Positions 8,077 to 15,816 of a stretch of DNA of 64,000 nucleotides are shown one piece after another. Source of the DNA: Neobacillus drentensis (GTDB lineage: Bacteria > Bacillota > Bacilli > Bacillales > Cytobacillaceae); assembly GCF_021560175.1 (NCBI RefSeq), contig NZ_CP091110.1, positions 4,404,501-4,468,500 on the forward strand, read 5' to 3'. Every line of letters starts with the position of its first letter. Position 1 is the stretch's first letter. The notes under the pieces were generated by a model, which saw nothing but the letters and a program-made list of their open reading frames with translations, had not been told where the DNA came from and made no database searches. The position numbers were made by a program, and so were the translations under genes.

Positions 8077-8970
8077 TTAAGCTCGGGGATGAAATTTTGT
8101 ATAGACATCCATGATTCTTGATTTTGAAACATTAGTATATATTTGCGTTGTGGAAATATCGGCATGCCCTAACATCTCTTGAACCGACCTTAAATCGGCA
8201 CCATTCTCAAGCAGATGGGTGGCAAAGGAATGGCGCAGGGTATGAGGAGTGAGTTCTTTATCAATGCCCGCCTCACGTGCCAGTTTTTTTAATATCTTCC
8301 AAAAACCCTGTCTTGTTAAACGATGCCCTTGATGATTTAAGAAAAATGCATCATCCTTGTGCTTCTCCGTAACAAAATGAGATCTGCCGTTTTCTAAATA
8401 TTGCTTAACTGCAGTTAAGGCTGTTTTTCCAATCGGAATGATTCGCTCCCTGTTTCCTGTTCCAATACAACGTATAAACCCAAGTGTTAAATGGACATCG
8501 TCTTTTTCCAAAGCTATTAATTCACTTACCCGTATTCCTGTTGCATATAAGATCTCCAACATGGCCTTGTCCCTTAAACCAAAGTGATCATTTGCGATGG
8601 GTGCATTTAACAGTTGCTCTACTTCTAGTAAGCTCAAAACCTTTGGCAGTGCTCTTTCTAATTTAGGTGATTCAATTAAAACAGAAGGATCCCCCTCTGC
8701 TGCCTTTTCCCTTAGTAAGAACTGATGAAACGCTCGAATAGAGGCAATATGTCTTGCCAAGGTTTTTGAGGACTTTCCCTGGTCCTTTAAAAAATTTAAA
8801 AAGTGGATAATATGAATACGCTGAATCTCATTAAAGGACTGAATTACTTCCACACTTTTTAAATAATGAAGGTAGCTTTTTAAATCTCGTTCATACGAAA
8901 TAATCGTATTCTTAGCCAACCCTTTTTCTACTATTAAATAATCCAAAAAAGCTTTTAATTGGTTTTCCAT
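8077..8970 (-). CDS. xerD: Site-specific tyrosine recombinase XerD
   Basis: A 297-residue tyrosine recombinase that, with XerC/CodV, resolves chromosome dimers at dif. The N-terminal SAM-like core-binding domain spans residues about 1-90 ([19 protein letters not shown]). The catalytic domain follows with arginine in [12 protein letters not shown], the HxxR motif in [15 protein letters not shown] and the tyrosine region [15 protein letters not shown]. Known as ripX in B. subtilis. It lies 5 bp downstream of yqzK in the conserved fur-yqzK-xerD order. Confidence 0.96.
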   Translation of the reverse strand: MENQLKAFLDYLIVEKGLAKNTIISYERDLKSYLHYLKSVEVIQSFNEIQRIHIIHFLNFLKDQGKSSKTLARHIASIRAFHQFLLREKAAEGDPSVLIESPKLERALPKVLSLLEVEQLLNAPIANDHFGLRDKAMLEILYATGIRVSELIALEKDDVHLTLGFIRCIGTGNRERIIPIGKTALTAVKQYLENGRSHFVTEKHKDDAFFLNHQGHRLTRQGFWKILKKLAREAGIDKELTPHTLRHSFATHLLENGADLRSVQEMLGHADISTTQIYTNVSKSRIMDVYTKFHPRA

Positions 8971-8975
8971 TACGA

Positions 8976-9203
8976 TTACTCCCCATTTAAATAAAACAAC
9001 TTCAGCCGGTCTAACACCGATGAACGGTCTTCTTTCACCACATTTGAAACCTTTAACGCAGACCCTTCCGGCATATCATAGCGATGATAATTTTGATATT
9101 CTTCAGATACCCACATGATACCATAATAAAAGAGAATCGTGCACCCGGTGAAAATGATAAACACCTTTACTGTTTGGAATGCCACTTTAAAAAAAGAGAC
9201 CAT
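8976..9203 (-). CDS. yqzK: YqzK family protein (DUF4227)
   Basis: A 75-residue protein with one N-terminal membrane helix (residues about 5-30, [25 protein letters not shown]) and a hydrophilic tail ending KLFYLNGE. It is conserved in Bacillaceae between fur and xerD; the function is unknown. The ribosome site GGAGG is seven bases before the ATG. The 5-bp gap to xerD implies co-transcription. Confidence 0.85.
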   Translation of the reverse strand: MVSFFKVAFQTVKVFIIFTGCTILFYYGIMWVSEEYQNYHRYDMPEGSALKVSNVVKEDRSSVLDRLKLFYLNGE

Positions 9204-9290
9204 CTAACATCCTCCAATACTAATTTCTATTAAAAGGTATGCCAAAATGGACAAAATATATACCTGCTTCCTTAAGTTAACATAAAAGAA

Positions 9291-9318
9291 AAAAGTCCTT
9301 TCAATGAAAGAGACTTTT
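9291..9318 (-). terminator. Terminator after fur
   Basis: Minus strand AAAAGTC-CTTTC/GAAAG-GACTTTT hairpin with a 3-nt loop, followed by TTCTTTTATG, ten bases after the fur stop. Confidence 0.75.
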
Positions 9319-9327
9319 GGTTTCATA

Positions 9328-9789
9328 TTATTCGGTTTCCTCTTCTTTATCCTTATCCAGGCAGCGATGACAGATCCCATGAAAGGTTAGGCGATGGTCT
9401 TTTATTTTAAAGTTCCATCTGCTCTCCACAACGGCTTCTACATCTTCTAGTAAATCCTCCTGAATTTCATCAACAGCACCGCATTCAATACAAACAAGAT
9501 GATGGTGAAAATGGGCTGCACCTTCCTGACGAAGATCATAACGTGAGACTCCATCACCAAAATTTATTTTATCGACAATTTTTAATTCCGTTAGCAATTC
9601 CAATGTTCGGTAAACAGTTGCTAAACCAATTTCAGGCGATTTTTCTTTTACGAGGAGGTACACATCTTCTGCACTTAAATGATCCTCTTCATTTTCTAAC
9701 AAAACTCGAACGGTTGCTTCACGCTGGGGAGTTAATTTATAACTCGCTGAATGCAACTGTTTCTTAATTCTCTCAATTCTAGTTTCCAT
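9328..9789 (-). CDS. fur: Ferric uptake regulator Fur
   Basis: Iron-dependent transcriptional repressor, 153 residues. A winged-helix DNA-binding domain spans residues about 10-90 (SYKLTPQREATVRVLLEN, LATVYRTLELL). The metal/dimer domain has HFHHHLVCIECGAVDEIQ, and a C-terminal CHRC completes the structural Cys4 zinc site. Among Bacillus paralogues (Fur, Zur, PerR) the location next to yqzK-xerD and downstream of spoIIM identifies it as Fur. The promoter carries a PerR-type box and a Fur-type box (see 9852-9889). The ribosome site is GGAGGG, eight bases before ATG. Confidence 0.93.
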   Translation of the reverse strand: METRIERIKKQLHSASYKLTPQREATVRVLLENEEDHLSAEDVYLLVKEKSPEIGLATVYRTLELLTELKIVDKINFGDGVSRYDLRQEGAAHFHHHLVCIECGAVDEIQEDLLEDVEAVVESRWNFKIKDHRLTFHGICHRCLDKDKEEETE

Positions 9790-9822
9790 CCTGAAGGCCC
9801 TCCCTCGCCACTGTTAACTCTC

Positions 9823-9850
9823 ATTATAACAGATGGAGAAAGAGATTCAA
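9823..9850 (-). promoter_or_regulatory. SigA promoter of fur
   Basis: Minus strand TTGAAT (9845-9850), 16-bp spacer, TATAAT (9823-9828). It lies 33 bp upstream of the fur start, and the PerR-type box abuts the -35. Confidence 0.7.
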
Positions 9851-9851
9851 A

Positions 9852-9866
9852 ATAAAATTATTATAA
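9852..9866 (-). promoter_or_regulatory. PerR-like box at the fur promoter
   Basis: Minus strand TTATAATAATTTTAT, 13 of 15 positions of the PerR consensus TTATAATNATTATAA, directly upstream of the fur -35. In B. subtilis fur is repressed by PerR, so the site is expected. Confidence 0.6.
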
Positions 9867-9874
9867 ATAAGATT

Positions 9875-9889
9875 CGATAATCATTACCA
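9875..9889. promoter_or_regulatory. Fur-like box upstream of fur
   Basis: CGATAATCATTACCA resembles the 7-1-7 Fur motif TGATAATNATTATCA. It is ten bases upstream of the PerR-like box, and suggests autoregulation or cross-talk. Confidence 0.45.
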
Positions 9890-9897
9890 AATAATAA

Positions 9898-10545
9898 TTA
9901 TTTTAGTGCCACTGAACTTATGATACTTTTCATTAACCATGGAGACAAATACGCTTCTACTCCTGAAGCAGCAGAAATAAATAGTACAGCAGCAATTAAG
10001 GACACAATGTAACGTTTAAAAAAAGGCATGATTGGCGAAGCATATTTCTTCATAAATTGCCGTTTAATCATCCTCATTGAAAAAATGACTGAGAATGCTG
10101 CCATCAATATAAACACAGGAATAATAATTAGATTCTGCGGAAGTATGGACGCAAATGCTAACAAAAAGCCTTTCCAGCCCATTTGACTAACTAAGAATCC
10201 CACTGTAAAACCCACAACCATTCCTTTAAGGAATAGGAGAATTAATATAATTGGAAGGCCAATAATGGAGATTCCTAGAATCCACATAAGACCAATAAAT
10301 TTACTGTTGTGTAAAAAGCTTTGCATAAATAAATCGTTGTCGTCTGTTACCGTTCCATCGGAAACTTGGCCAAAGAATTGCGATAAATAATAGAATAAAT
10401 CTTCCTTTTGGGTAATGCTCATGCTATTGACGACTATTGCCCCAAAAATTACTCCCATTAAAAATAAAACCACAATAAATAAAAAGATTGAGGAATGTTC
10501 ACGAAAATAACTGGCGGCATCTGACTGGTACAATCGTTTTTTCAT
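9898..10545 (-). CDS. spoIIM: Stage II sporulation protein M
   Basis: Polytopic membrane protein of 215 residues. With SpoIID and SpoIIP it forms the peptidoglycan-degrading complex that drives engulfment in the mother cell. Five hydrophobic segments are visible (for example FLFIVVLFLMGVIFGAIVV near residues 20-40 and IGLPIILILLFLKGMVVGFTVGFL near 100-120). A strong AGGAGG precedes the ATG. A SigE-like promoter is at 10582-10609, as expected for this mother-cell gene. It is followed by fur on the same strand after 108 bp. Confidence 0.95.
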   Translation of the reverse strand: MKKRLYQSDAASYFREHSSIFLFIVVLFLMGVIFGAIVVNSMSITQKEDLFYYLSQFFGQVSDGTVTDDNDLFMQSFLHNSKFIGLMWILGISIIGLPIILILLFLKGMVVGFTVGFLVSQMGWKGFLLAFASILPQNLIIIPVFILMAAFSVIFSMRMIKRQFMKKYASPIMPFFKRYIVSLIAAVLFISAASGVEAYLSPWLMKSIISSVALK

Positions 10546-10581
10546 TTTTAATTTCCTCCTACTACAAAGGTCGATTAGTAC

Positions 10582-10609
10582 AGTCTATGCTAGACTAGTT
10601 TTTCTATGA
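10582..10609 (-). promoter_or_regulatory. Putative SigE promoter of spoIIM
   Basis: Minus strand TCATAGA (10603-10609), 13-bp spacer, CATAGACT (10582-10589). The -10 matches seven of eight positions of the SigE consensus CATACAMT; the -35 is weaker. Confidence 0.6.
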
Positions 10610-10654
10610 CGAAATTTACTAGATTTATCTATCCGGTTGATGACATTTTAACCA

Positions 10655-10682
10655 TAAAAAACCGGCAGTTACTGGCTGCCGG
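10655..10682 (-). terminator. Terminator after the endonuclease Q-like gene
   Basis: Minus strand CCGGCAG/CTGCCGG 7-bp stem followed by TTTTTTATGG, starting a few bases after the stop codon at 10688. Confidence 0.85.
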
Positions 10683-10687
10683 GGAAT

Positions 10688-11851
10688 TTAATCTGCAATT
10701 TTTCCATACTTGCCGCCGCCTCCGGCAGCAAGATTAATGCTTCCTTCTCTTGCTTTTAGAATGAGCTCCGCAATTTTAGCGGGAACCACTTCAGTTAATG
10801 CATCATATGGAACCTCATGTAAAATGGCCATTTCACTGCCAAAATGATTGACCAGCTTTTCCAACAGGCGCGGGCCTAATCCAGGAATGAATTCCAGCGG
10901 CACTTGATGGACGTATGGCGGACGCCCAAGCGGACTGGCATCTGCCGTCTTCAACTCTAGGATTCGGTCTGCCACACCTTTAATAATTTTATTTTTTCCG
11001 CAAAGATTACATATTTGATCGTCAGGGGTTAGTGGATTTAAACATTCTGCACAGACGGTTTTATGATACTTACCCAATAAAGGATCGAGACCATAATTGG
11101 CAATGATATGGCGGCCGTCTTCCCCTTTTAATGCTTTATGTAATTCTAAAAAAGTTGGCTCTTTCATGGCTATCACTTGATATTCTCGAGCAATTTTTGC
11201 CAGTGAGTGGGCATCAGAGTTGGTTACAAACGTATATTTGTGAAGCTCTCCTAATTGGTCTGCCATATGTGTATCAGAGCTTAATCCAAGTTCAATTCCA
11301 TCAATTAAATTTGGATCTAAAACCTCGCTCAGCGACTTCTTTACCCCTTTGCCATATAAACTTTTGAAAGGAGTAAACACGTGGGCTGGAATAAAAATGC
11401 CCCCTAGGTCTTTAACCTTTTTTTGTAATACGAGACCTGTTACGTAGATTCGCTGAGAACTTAGTTGAATATTTTTCAAATGGGCTGAAAGCCAGGAAGA
11501 AAATTCCCGCATGATCGTAAGGTTAGGAAAAAACGTAAGCAGGTGAATGGGACCATTTGATTGTTCATCGTAAATCTCCAATTCAGAGCCGGGAATAACC
11601 GTTAAATCTCCGAAAACCAAACCACCATCTGGATGTTCGCTGATTTCTCCGCTTTGAATTAGACTCTCCATTTCCAAGATCACTTCCGGTGAATGACTGT
11701 CAATGATTCCTATCATATTCAGTCCCTTTTCATGCCTGGCATGTTCAATAATATTGGTAAATGTCAGCGATTTCGCACCAGTTATTTTAACCGGTTTTCC
11801 TGTCCAGGTCCGGCCAATATGAATGTGTAAATCCACATAATAACGGTTCAT
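10688..11851 (-). CDS. Endonuclease Q-like PHP-domain protein
   Basis: 387 residues with three visible parts. First is an N-terminal PHP-type phosphoesterase domain (YYVDLHIHIGRT, GIIDSHSPEV, IPAHVFTPF, TNSDAHSLAKI supply His/Asp metal ligands). Then comes a zinc ribbon near residues 270-290 (CAECLNP...CNLCGKN), and last a C-terminal helix-hairpin-helix (FIPGLGPRLLEKLVNHFG). This matches the endonuclease Q architecture, which nicks 5' of deaminated or abasic bases; activity is known in archaea and in a Bacillus homologue. It overlaps nudF by 4 nt, coupling a DNA-repair nuclease to a nucleotide-sanitising hydrolase. Substrate is inferred from the family only. Confidence 0.8.
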   Translation of the reverse strand: MNRYYVDLHIHIGRTWTGKPVKITGAKSLTFTNIIEHARHEKGLNMIGIIDSHSPEVILEMESLIQSGEISEHPDGGLVFGDLTVIPGSELEIYDEQSNGPIHLLTFFPNLTIMREFSSWLSAHLKNIQLSSQRIYVTGLVLQKKVKDLGGIFIPAHVFTPFKSLYGKGVKKSLSEVLDPNLIDGIELGLSSDTHMADQLGELHKYTFVTNSDAHSLAKIAREYQVIAMKEPTFLELHKALKGEDGRHIIANYGLDPLLGKYHKTVCAECLNPLTPDDQICNLCGKNKIIKGVADRILELKTADASPLGRPPYVHQVPLEFIPGLGPRLLEKLVNHFGSEMAILHEVPYDALTEVVPAKIAELILKAREGSINLAAGGGGKYGKIAD

Positions 11852-12411
11852 TTATGTTTCAACGCCTCTTGTAATTGTAAGTACTGTACAGCAAAAATGG
11901 TTTTTGCGTCAAAAATCTTTTGTTCTGTAATATAAGATTGGGCTTCTTCTAGAGTTAATTCTTCTAGATTAACAAACTCATCTTCGTCAAGACCTGCTGC
12001 ATCCACTTTTTTAGTAAGCCCTTTTGCGAAATATACGTGGACGATTTCATCCGCAAACCCCGGGGATGTATAGAAGGATGTTACCAGTTCCAAGCTGCTG
12101 CATTCATAACCGGTTTCCTCTTCTAGTTCTCTCCGGGCACAATATTCAGGATTTTCACCCTTTTCTAGCTTGCCAGCTGGTATTTCTACAATCGTTCTTT
12201 CTAATGCCTTTCGATATTGTTCCACCATAACAACCTTATTTTCATCCGTAACGGCTATAATAGCCACCGCTCCCGGGTGTTTAATGATTTCCCGCTTTGA
12301 CTGTTTTCCATTTGGCAGCTCGACATCCTGTACATGAAGGCTGATAATCCTTCCCGAAAATATTTCCTCACTTTTTATGGTTTTCTCAGTAAGATTGTCC
12401 ATTAAAGTCAA
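11848..12411 (-). CDS. nudF: ADP-ribose pyrophosphatase NudF
   Basis: Nudix hydrolase of 187 residues that splits ADP-ribose to AMP and ribose-5-phosphate. The Nudix box is visible as GKLEKGENPEYCARRELEEE followed by TGY (GX5EX7REUXEEXGU, residues about 80-102). The proline-type signature downstream (SFYTSPGFADEIVHVYFAKGL) is typical of ADPR-pyrophosphatases. It overlaps the downstream endonuclease Q-like gene by ATGA. The upstream neighbours mciZ and yqkF diverge from it, as in B. subtilis. Confidence 0.93.
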   Translation of the reverse strand: MTLMDNLTEKTIKSEEIFSGRIISLHVQDVELPNGKQSKREIIKHPGAVAIIAVTDENKVVMVEQYRKALERTIVEIPAGKLEKGENPEYCARRELEEETGYECSSLELVTSFYTSPGFADEIVHVYFAKGLTKKVDAAGLDEDEFVNLEELTLEEAQSYITEQKIFDAKTIFAVQYLQLQEALKHK

Positions 12412-12477
12412 CTCCTGTTCTATTCCGTAAAGACATACGTATACATTTTACCATACTTTAATTGGAGGGGTATGGTC

Positions 12478-12612
12478 ATGAAGGTGTATACCCATAAGCA
12501 GGGAATTACTCTTGTTGGCAAAGCTTGGGAAATCATGCAGAAGTTGAAAGAATATAACAAGGATTATATTTTCATCTCTGAATGGATTAAAGATGTAACA
12601 CAAAAAAAGTAG
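12478..12612 (+). CDS. mciZ: MciZ, mother-cell inhibitor of FtsZ
   Basis: A 44-codon gene: starts MKVYTHKQGITLVGKAWEI, continues QKLKEYNKDYIFISEWIKDV and ends TQKK. It aligns with the 40-residue B. subtilis MciZ peptide (shared LVGKAWEI and KLKEY blocks and an aromatic tail with a conserved W), which caps FtsZ filaments in the mother cell. The ribosome site GGAGGGG is seven bases before ATG 12478; another ATG two codons earlier is poorly spaced. Position between nudF and yqkF is as in B. subtilis. CATACTTT at about 12452-12459 resembles a SigE -10, consistent with mother-cell expression. Confidence 0.88.
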   Translation: MKVYTHKQGITLVGKAWEIMQKLKEYNKDYIFISEWIKDVTQKK

Positions 12613-12676
12613 CTTCCATTTGTAGTCTGCCCAATTGTTTATTAATATTGAAGGAAAGTAGCAGGGAGGTTTTAAC

Positions 12677-13588
12677 ATGAAGAAAAGAAAACTGGGTCAT
12701 TCCGATTTGTACGTTACAGAACTCGGACTCGGCTGCATGTCGATCGGAACAGAGGAGAAAACGGCAAGATCGATCATCGAGGCAGCACTTGAGGAAGGGA
12801 TTAATTATTTTGATACTGCTGATCTCTATGACTTGGGTGAAAATGAAAAAATCGTGGGACAGTCATTAAAAGCGGTCCGGGAAAATGTCATCCTGGCAAC
12901 CAAGGTAGGAAACCGCTGGAAACCTGATCAATCCGGCTGGACTTGGGATGCTTCAAAAGCCTATATAAAGGAAGAAGTAAAAAATAGTTTAAAACGCCTT
13001 GGGACGGACTATATCGATTTATATCAACTCCACGGCGGAACAATTGAAGACCCGATTGAAGAAACGATTGAAGCGTTTGAAGAATTAAAGGCGGAAGGAT
13101 TTATTCGCTATTATGGCATCTCCTCCATTCGCCCTAATGTCATCCGTGAATATATTAACAAATCTAGTATGGTCTCGGTAATGATGCAATACAGCATTTT
13201 AGATCGGCGACCAGAAGAAGAAGCTTTACCACTTTTACATGAACATGGGATCAGCGTTGTGACACGCGGGCCGCTTGCTAAAGGCCTTCTAACTGATAAA
13301 CTGCTGAGCAAAGCATCTGAAAAAGGCTATCTTGATTACAGTTATCAGGAATTAAATGAAATTTTGCCTCTTTTGAAAGAGAAACTTGCGCATGATCGGC
13401 CGTTTACAGAGGTTGCACTTCAATATAATTTAGCAAACCCTGCTGTGGCTTCGGTTATTGCTGGAGCGAGCAGCCCTGAACAGATTAAGCGTAATGCTGC
13501 GGCGGTAAGAAGTACTCCGCTGACCGAAGAAGAAGTGTTGGTCATTAAAGACTTAACAAAGCCAAGTATTTATAAGGAACACAGATAA
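12677..13588 (+). CDS. yqkF: Aldo/keto reductase YqkF
   Basis: NADPH-dependent (alpha/beta)8 oxidoreductase of 303 residues; the natural substrate is unknown. The catalytic Asp/Tyr lie in NYFDTADLYDLGENEKIVG (residues about 43-61), the lysine in LATKVGNRW and the histidine in LYQLHGGTIED. The NADP-binding C-terminus has SVIAGASSPEQIKRNAAA. The ribosome site AGGGAGG is well placed. It begins 64 bp after mciZ on the same strand and ends at a bidirectional hairpin facing yqkE. Confidence 0.9.
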   Translation: MKKRKLGHSDLYVTELGLGCMSIGTEEKTARSIIEAALEEGINYFDTADLYDLGENEKIVGQSLKAVRENVILATKVGNRWKPDQSGWTWDASKAYIKEEVKNSLKRLGTDYIDLYQLHGGTIEDPIEETIEAFEELKAEGFIRYYGISSIRPNVIREYINKSSMVSVMMQYSILDRRPEEEALPLLHEHGISVVTRGPLAKGLLTDKLLSKASEKGYLDYSYQELNEILPLLKEKLAHDRPFTEVALQYNLANPAVASVIAGASSPEQIKRNAAAVRSTPLTEEEVLVIKDLTKPSIYKEHR

Positions 13589-13614
13589 AAGGAGAGCCTT
13601 AATCTCTCCTTTTT
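13587..13614. terminator. Bidirectional terminator between yqkF and yqkE
   Basis: AAAAGGAGAG/CTCTCCTTTTT hairpin with a 7-nt loop. T-runs on both strands serve the convergent genes, and it overlaps the yqkE stop. Confidence 0.85.
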
Positions 13615-13867
13615 ATTTGAACTCTTTCCAATTCATGCCACTTTCGTTTAGTAGCTCTGCAAAAGATTTATTCTTTTCTTTTAATCTTCGTTCTTCTCGT
13701 TTTCTTTGTTCTTCTGCTTCTTTTTTTCTATTTTCTTCAGCCTTTAGCTGATCTTGCTGCTCTTTAAGCTGCTTCATTAAGTCCGGATTAATCAAATCTT
13801 TGAGCGTTACTGCGGTGTCTTCCTTTTTTGGTTTAGATTGATTGGTTTGTCTTTTTTGTTTTTTCAT
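13613..13867 (-). CDS. yqkE: YqkE family protein (DUF3886)
   Basis: An 84-residue, highly charged protein. A long Glu/Lys/Arg-rich segment (residues about 30-65) is predicted to be a helix or coiled coil, with a conserved end KSFAELLNESGMNWKEFK. It is conserved in Bacillus next to yqkF; no function is known. The ATG at 13865-13867 is eight bases after GGAGG; an upstream in-frame ATG lacks a ribosome site. Confidence 0.8.
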   Translation of the reverse strand: MKKQKRQTNQSKPKKEDTAVTLKDLINPDLMKQLKEQQDQLKAEENRKKEAEEQRKREERRLKEKNKSFAELLNESGMNWKEFK

Positions 13868-14005
13868 TCTAAACTCCTCCATATTAAAATCTTATCCTAT
13901 TATACCATTTCTTAAAACGCTGCTGAAATTAAAAAACAGACTGTGCCCGTGAGTGCACTGAAGGAAGTCCCTTAAATGGTTTATTAAGAATCTTAAAGTA
14001 ACAAC

Positions 14006-14051
14006 AAAAAGGTATAATCCCTCTTAAATGATGAGAAATTATACCTTTTTT
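14006..14051. terminator. Hairpin with flanking T/A runs downstream of scoB
   Basis: Inverted repeat AAAAAGGTATAAT/ATTATACCTTTTTT with a 19-nt loop. It would act as a terminator on either strand. It lies between yqkE and the palindromic repeat at 14075-14210. Confidence 0.5.
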
Positions 14052-14074
14052 AATTTAGACTAGGTAAAAGAACT

Positions 14075-14210
14075 CTGTTGATTGGAGCGGAAGGCAGCGA
14101 AGACTCCTGCGGGAGTACGGGACAGGGGAGACCCCGCAGGCGCTAAAGCGCCGAGGAGGCTCCCCGGCACGCCCGCGGAAAGCGAAGCCGCCTGGATCGG
14201 AAATCAACAG
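14075..14210. repeat. Palindromic intergenic repeat, family B, full copy 1
   Basis: 136-bp GC-rich unit bounded by CTGTTGATTGGAGCGGAAGG and its near complement GGAAATCAACAG. Internal short hairpins include ACTCC-TGCG-GGAGT, GGGGAGACCCC and GGCGCTAAAGCGCC. A 133-bp copy is at 39787-39919 and a collapsed one at 20369-20408. No protein is encoded: the only open frame is arginine-rich and lacks a ribosome site. Together with the hairpin at 14006 it fills the otherwise gene-free stretch 13868-14263. Confidence 0.85.
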
Positions 14211-14263
14211 ACAAATTGCAGATGGTTTTTCAGTGCCAAGTGCCCGTCAGACTGTTTTTACCA

Positions 14264-14932
14264 TTAATAAGCATCCAATCTAACATTTTGGTCGACACTT
14301 AATAGGGCCTCTGTTGACTTAACAACTTCTTCAACTGTATAGCCGCTGGCCACTTCTACAAGTCTTAACCCTGAATCGGTCACGTCCATTACCGCTCGCT
14401 CGGTGATAATCCGATTCACAACCCCTTGTCCGGTTAACGGCAATGTACATTGTTTTAATATCTTTGATTCACCTTTTTTGTTGACATGCTCCATAATAAC
14501 AATGATTTTCTGAGCCCCATGGACAAGGTCCATGGCGCCGCCCATTCCTTTAATCATTTTTCCTGGAATCATCCAGTTGGCCAAATCCCCTGTTTCCGAA
14601 ACTTCCATTCCTCCGAGGATCGCCAAATCGACATGCCCCCCACGAATCATGGCGAATGATTCCGCACTATCAAAATAGGCTGCCCCATTAATGGCCGTGA
14701 CTGTTTCTTTCCCTGCATTAATTAAATCAGGATCCACTTCTTTTTCATGCGGATATGGGCCTATTCCGAGAAGACCATTTTCTGATTGCAAAACAACCTG
14801 TTTATTATCTGTTATATAATTGGCAACGAGGGTGGGCATACCAATACCAAGGTTTACATAGTAACCATTCTCTATTTCCTTTTCTGCCCTGATTGCAATT
14901 CTTTCTCTAACACTGACTTTATCATTTGCCAT
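14264..14932 (-). CDS. scoB: 3-oxoacid CoA-transferase subunit B
   Basis: 222-residue beta subunit of a succinyl-CoA:3-ketoacid (acetoacetate) CoA-transferase. The catalytic glutamate lies in the family motif [13 protein letters not shown] (around residues 50-62). [23 protein letters not shown] and [17 protein letters not shown] are also family hallmarks. It lies 23 bp downstream of scoA, so the two subunits are co-expressed. The pair is inserted here relative to B. subtilis, next to a divergent HMG-CoA lyase, pointing to acetoacetate or leucine catabolism. The exact acceptor acid could differ. Confidence 0.9.
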   Translation of the reverse strand: MANDKVSVRERIAIRAEKEIENGYYVNLGIGMPTLVANYITDNKQVVLQSENGLLGIGPYPHEKEVDPDLINAGKETVTAINGAAYFDSAESFAMIRGGHVDLAILGGMEVSETGDLANWMIPGKMIKGMGGAMDLVHGAQKIIVIMEHVNKKGESKILKQCTLPLTGQGVVNRIITERAVMDVTDSGLRLVEVASGYTVEEVVKSTEALLSVDQNVRLDAY

Positions 14933-14955
14933 CGCTTTTACTCCCTTCCCCCACT

Positions 14956-15645
14956 CTATTTTTTTACGGTTAATTTTTCTATCCGTTTTTCTTGTTTCCC
15001 CTCAATAATGGTTTGAACATAAATGCTTGGTGTATGAATAAAATTAGGATCTAGTTCACCTATTTCATAAAGCGCTTCCACTTCTGCAATGGTTACTTTC
15101 CCAGCAGCAGCAATCATCGGGTTAAAGTTTCTGGCAGTTTTATGGTAAACGAGATTTCCCATCTTATCTCCTTTCCATGCCCTTACAAGACTAAAATCAG
15201 CTGTGAGAGCTTCCTCTAATAGATATTCACGGCCATTAAATATCTTTGTTTCTTTCCCCTCTGCAATAGGTGTCCCAACCCCTGCTGGAGTATAAAAGGC
15301 TGGAATCCCGGCACCACCGGCCCGGATTTTTTCTGCTAGTGTTCCTTGGGGCGTTAATTCCACTTCCAATTCTCCCGTTAATACCTGTCTTTCAAACTCT
15401 TTATTTTCCCCAACATAGGAACCTATCATTTTTTTTATCTGTTTATTGTTTAATAGAAGACCCAAGCCCCATTCATCAATTCCGCAGTTATTTGAAATAA
15501 CGGTTAAATCCTTTACTCCTTTTTCAGCTAAAGCTAATATCAGGTTTTCTGGAATACCGCATAACCCAAATCCGCCAACCATCAATGTTGCCCCATCCTG
15601 GATATCGGCAACTGCCTCCTGGAAGGAAGTACAAATTTTCTTCAT
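14956..15645 (-). CDS. scoA: 3-oxoacid CoA-transferase subunit A
   Basis: 229-residue alpha subunit of the CoA-transferase. The family signature [16 protein letters not shown] is at residues about 23-39, with [18 protein letters not shown] and [12 protein letters not shown] following. It activates acetoacetate to acetoacetyl-CoA at the expense of succinyl-CoA, together with ScoB. First gene of a two-gene operon divergent from HMG-CoA lyase; the 171-bp intergenic region must hold both promoters. Confidence 0.91.
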   Translation of the reverse strand: MKKICTSFQEAVADIQDGATLMVGGFGLCGIPENLILALAEKGVKDLTVISNNCGIDEWGLGLLLNNKQIKKMIGSYVGENKEFERQVLTGELEVELTPQGTLAEKIRAGGAGIPAFYTPAGVGTPIAEGKETKIFNGREYLLEEALTADFSLVRAWKGDKMGNLVYHKTARNFNPMIAAAGKVTIAEVEALYEIGELDPNFIHTPSIYVQTIIEGKQEKRIEKLTVKK

Positions 15646-15760
15646 CCTTTCTATCTCCCCTTTAATTAATGTTTCACTGCCGCATTACAATCCGTTGATT
15701 TTTACTATTTCTACTTATCCGGTAGAAATTCCTCTAATTTTGTCAAAATTCCATTAACTC

Positions 15761-15790
15761 TTGCTTTTCAGAAATTAACACCACTACAAT
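15761..15790 (+). promoter_or_regulatory. Possible SigA promoter of the HMG-CoA lyase gene
   Basis: TTGCTT (15761-15766), 18-bp spacer, TACAAT (15785-15790), 26 bp upstream of the start codon. The -10 is good; the -35 is weak. Confidence 0.45.
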
Positions 15791-15816
15791 GAAGGTATGA
15801 ACATGGGAGGGGGAAA

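Noticed and set aside
12448..12678. 76-codon minus-strand frame opposite mciZ
   Set aside because: Antisense to a recognisable mciZ gene, no ribosome site, no family resemblance.
14082..14267. 61-codon plus-strand frame across the family B repeat
   Set aside because: It runs through the palindromic repeat, has Arg/Pro/Gly-rich composition dictated by GC-rich hairpins, and has no ribosome site.
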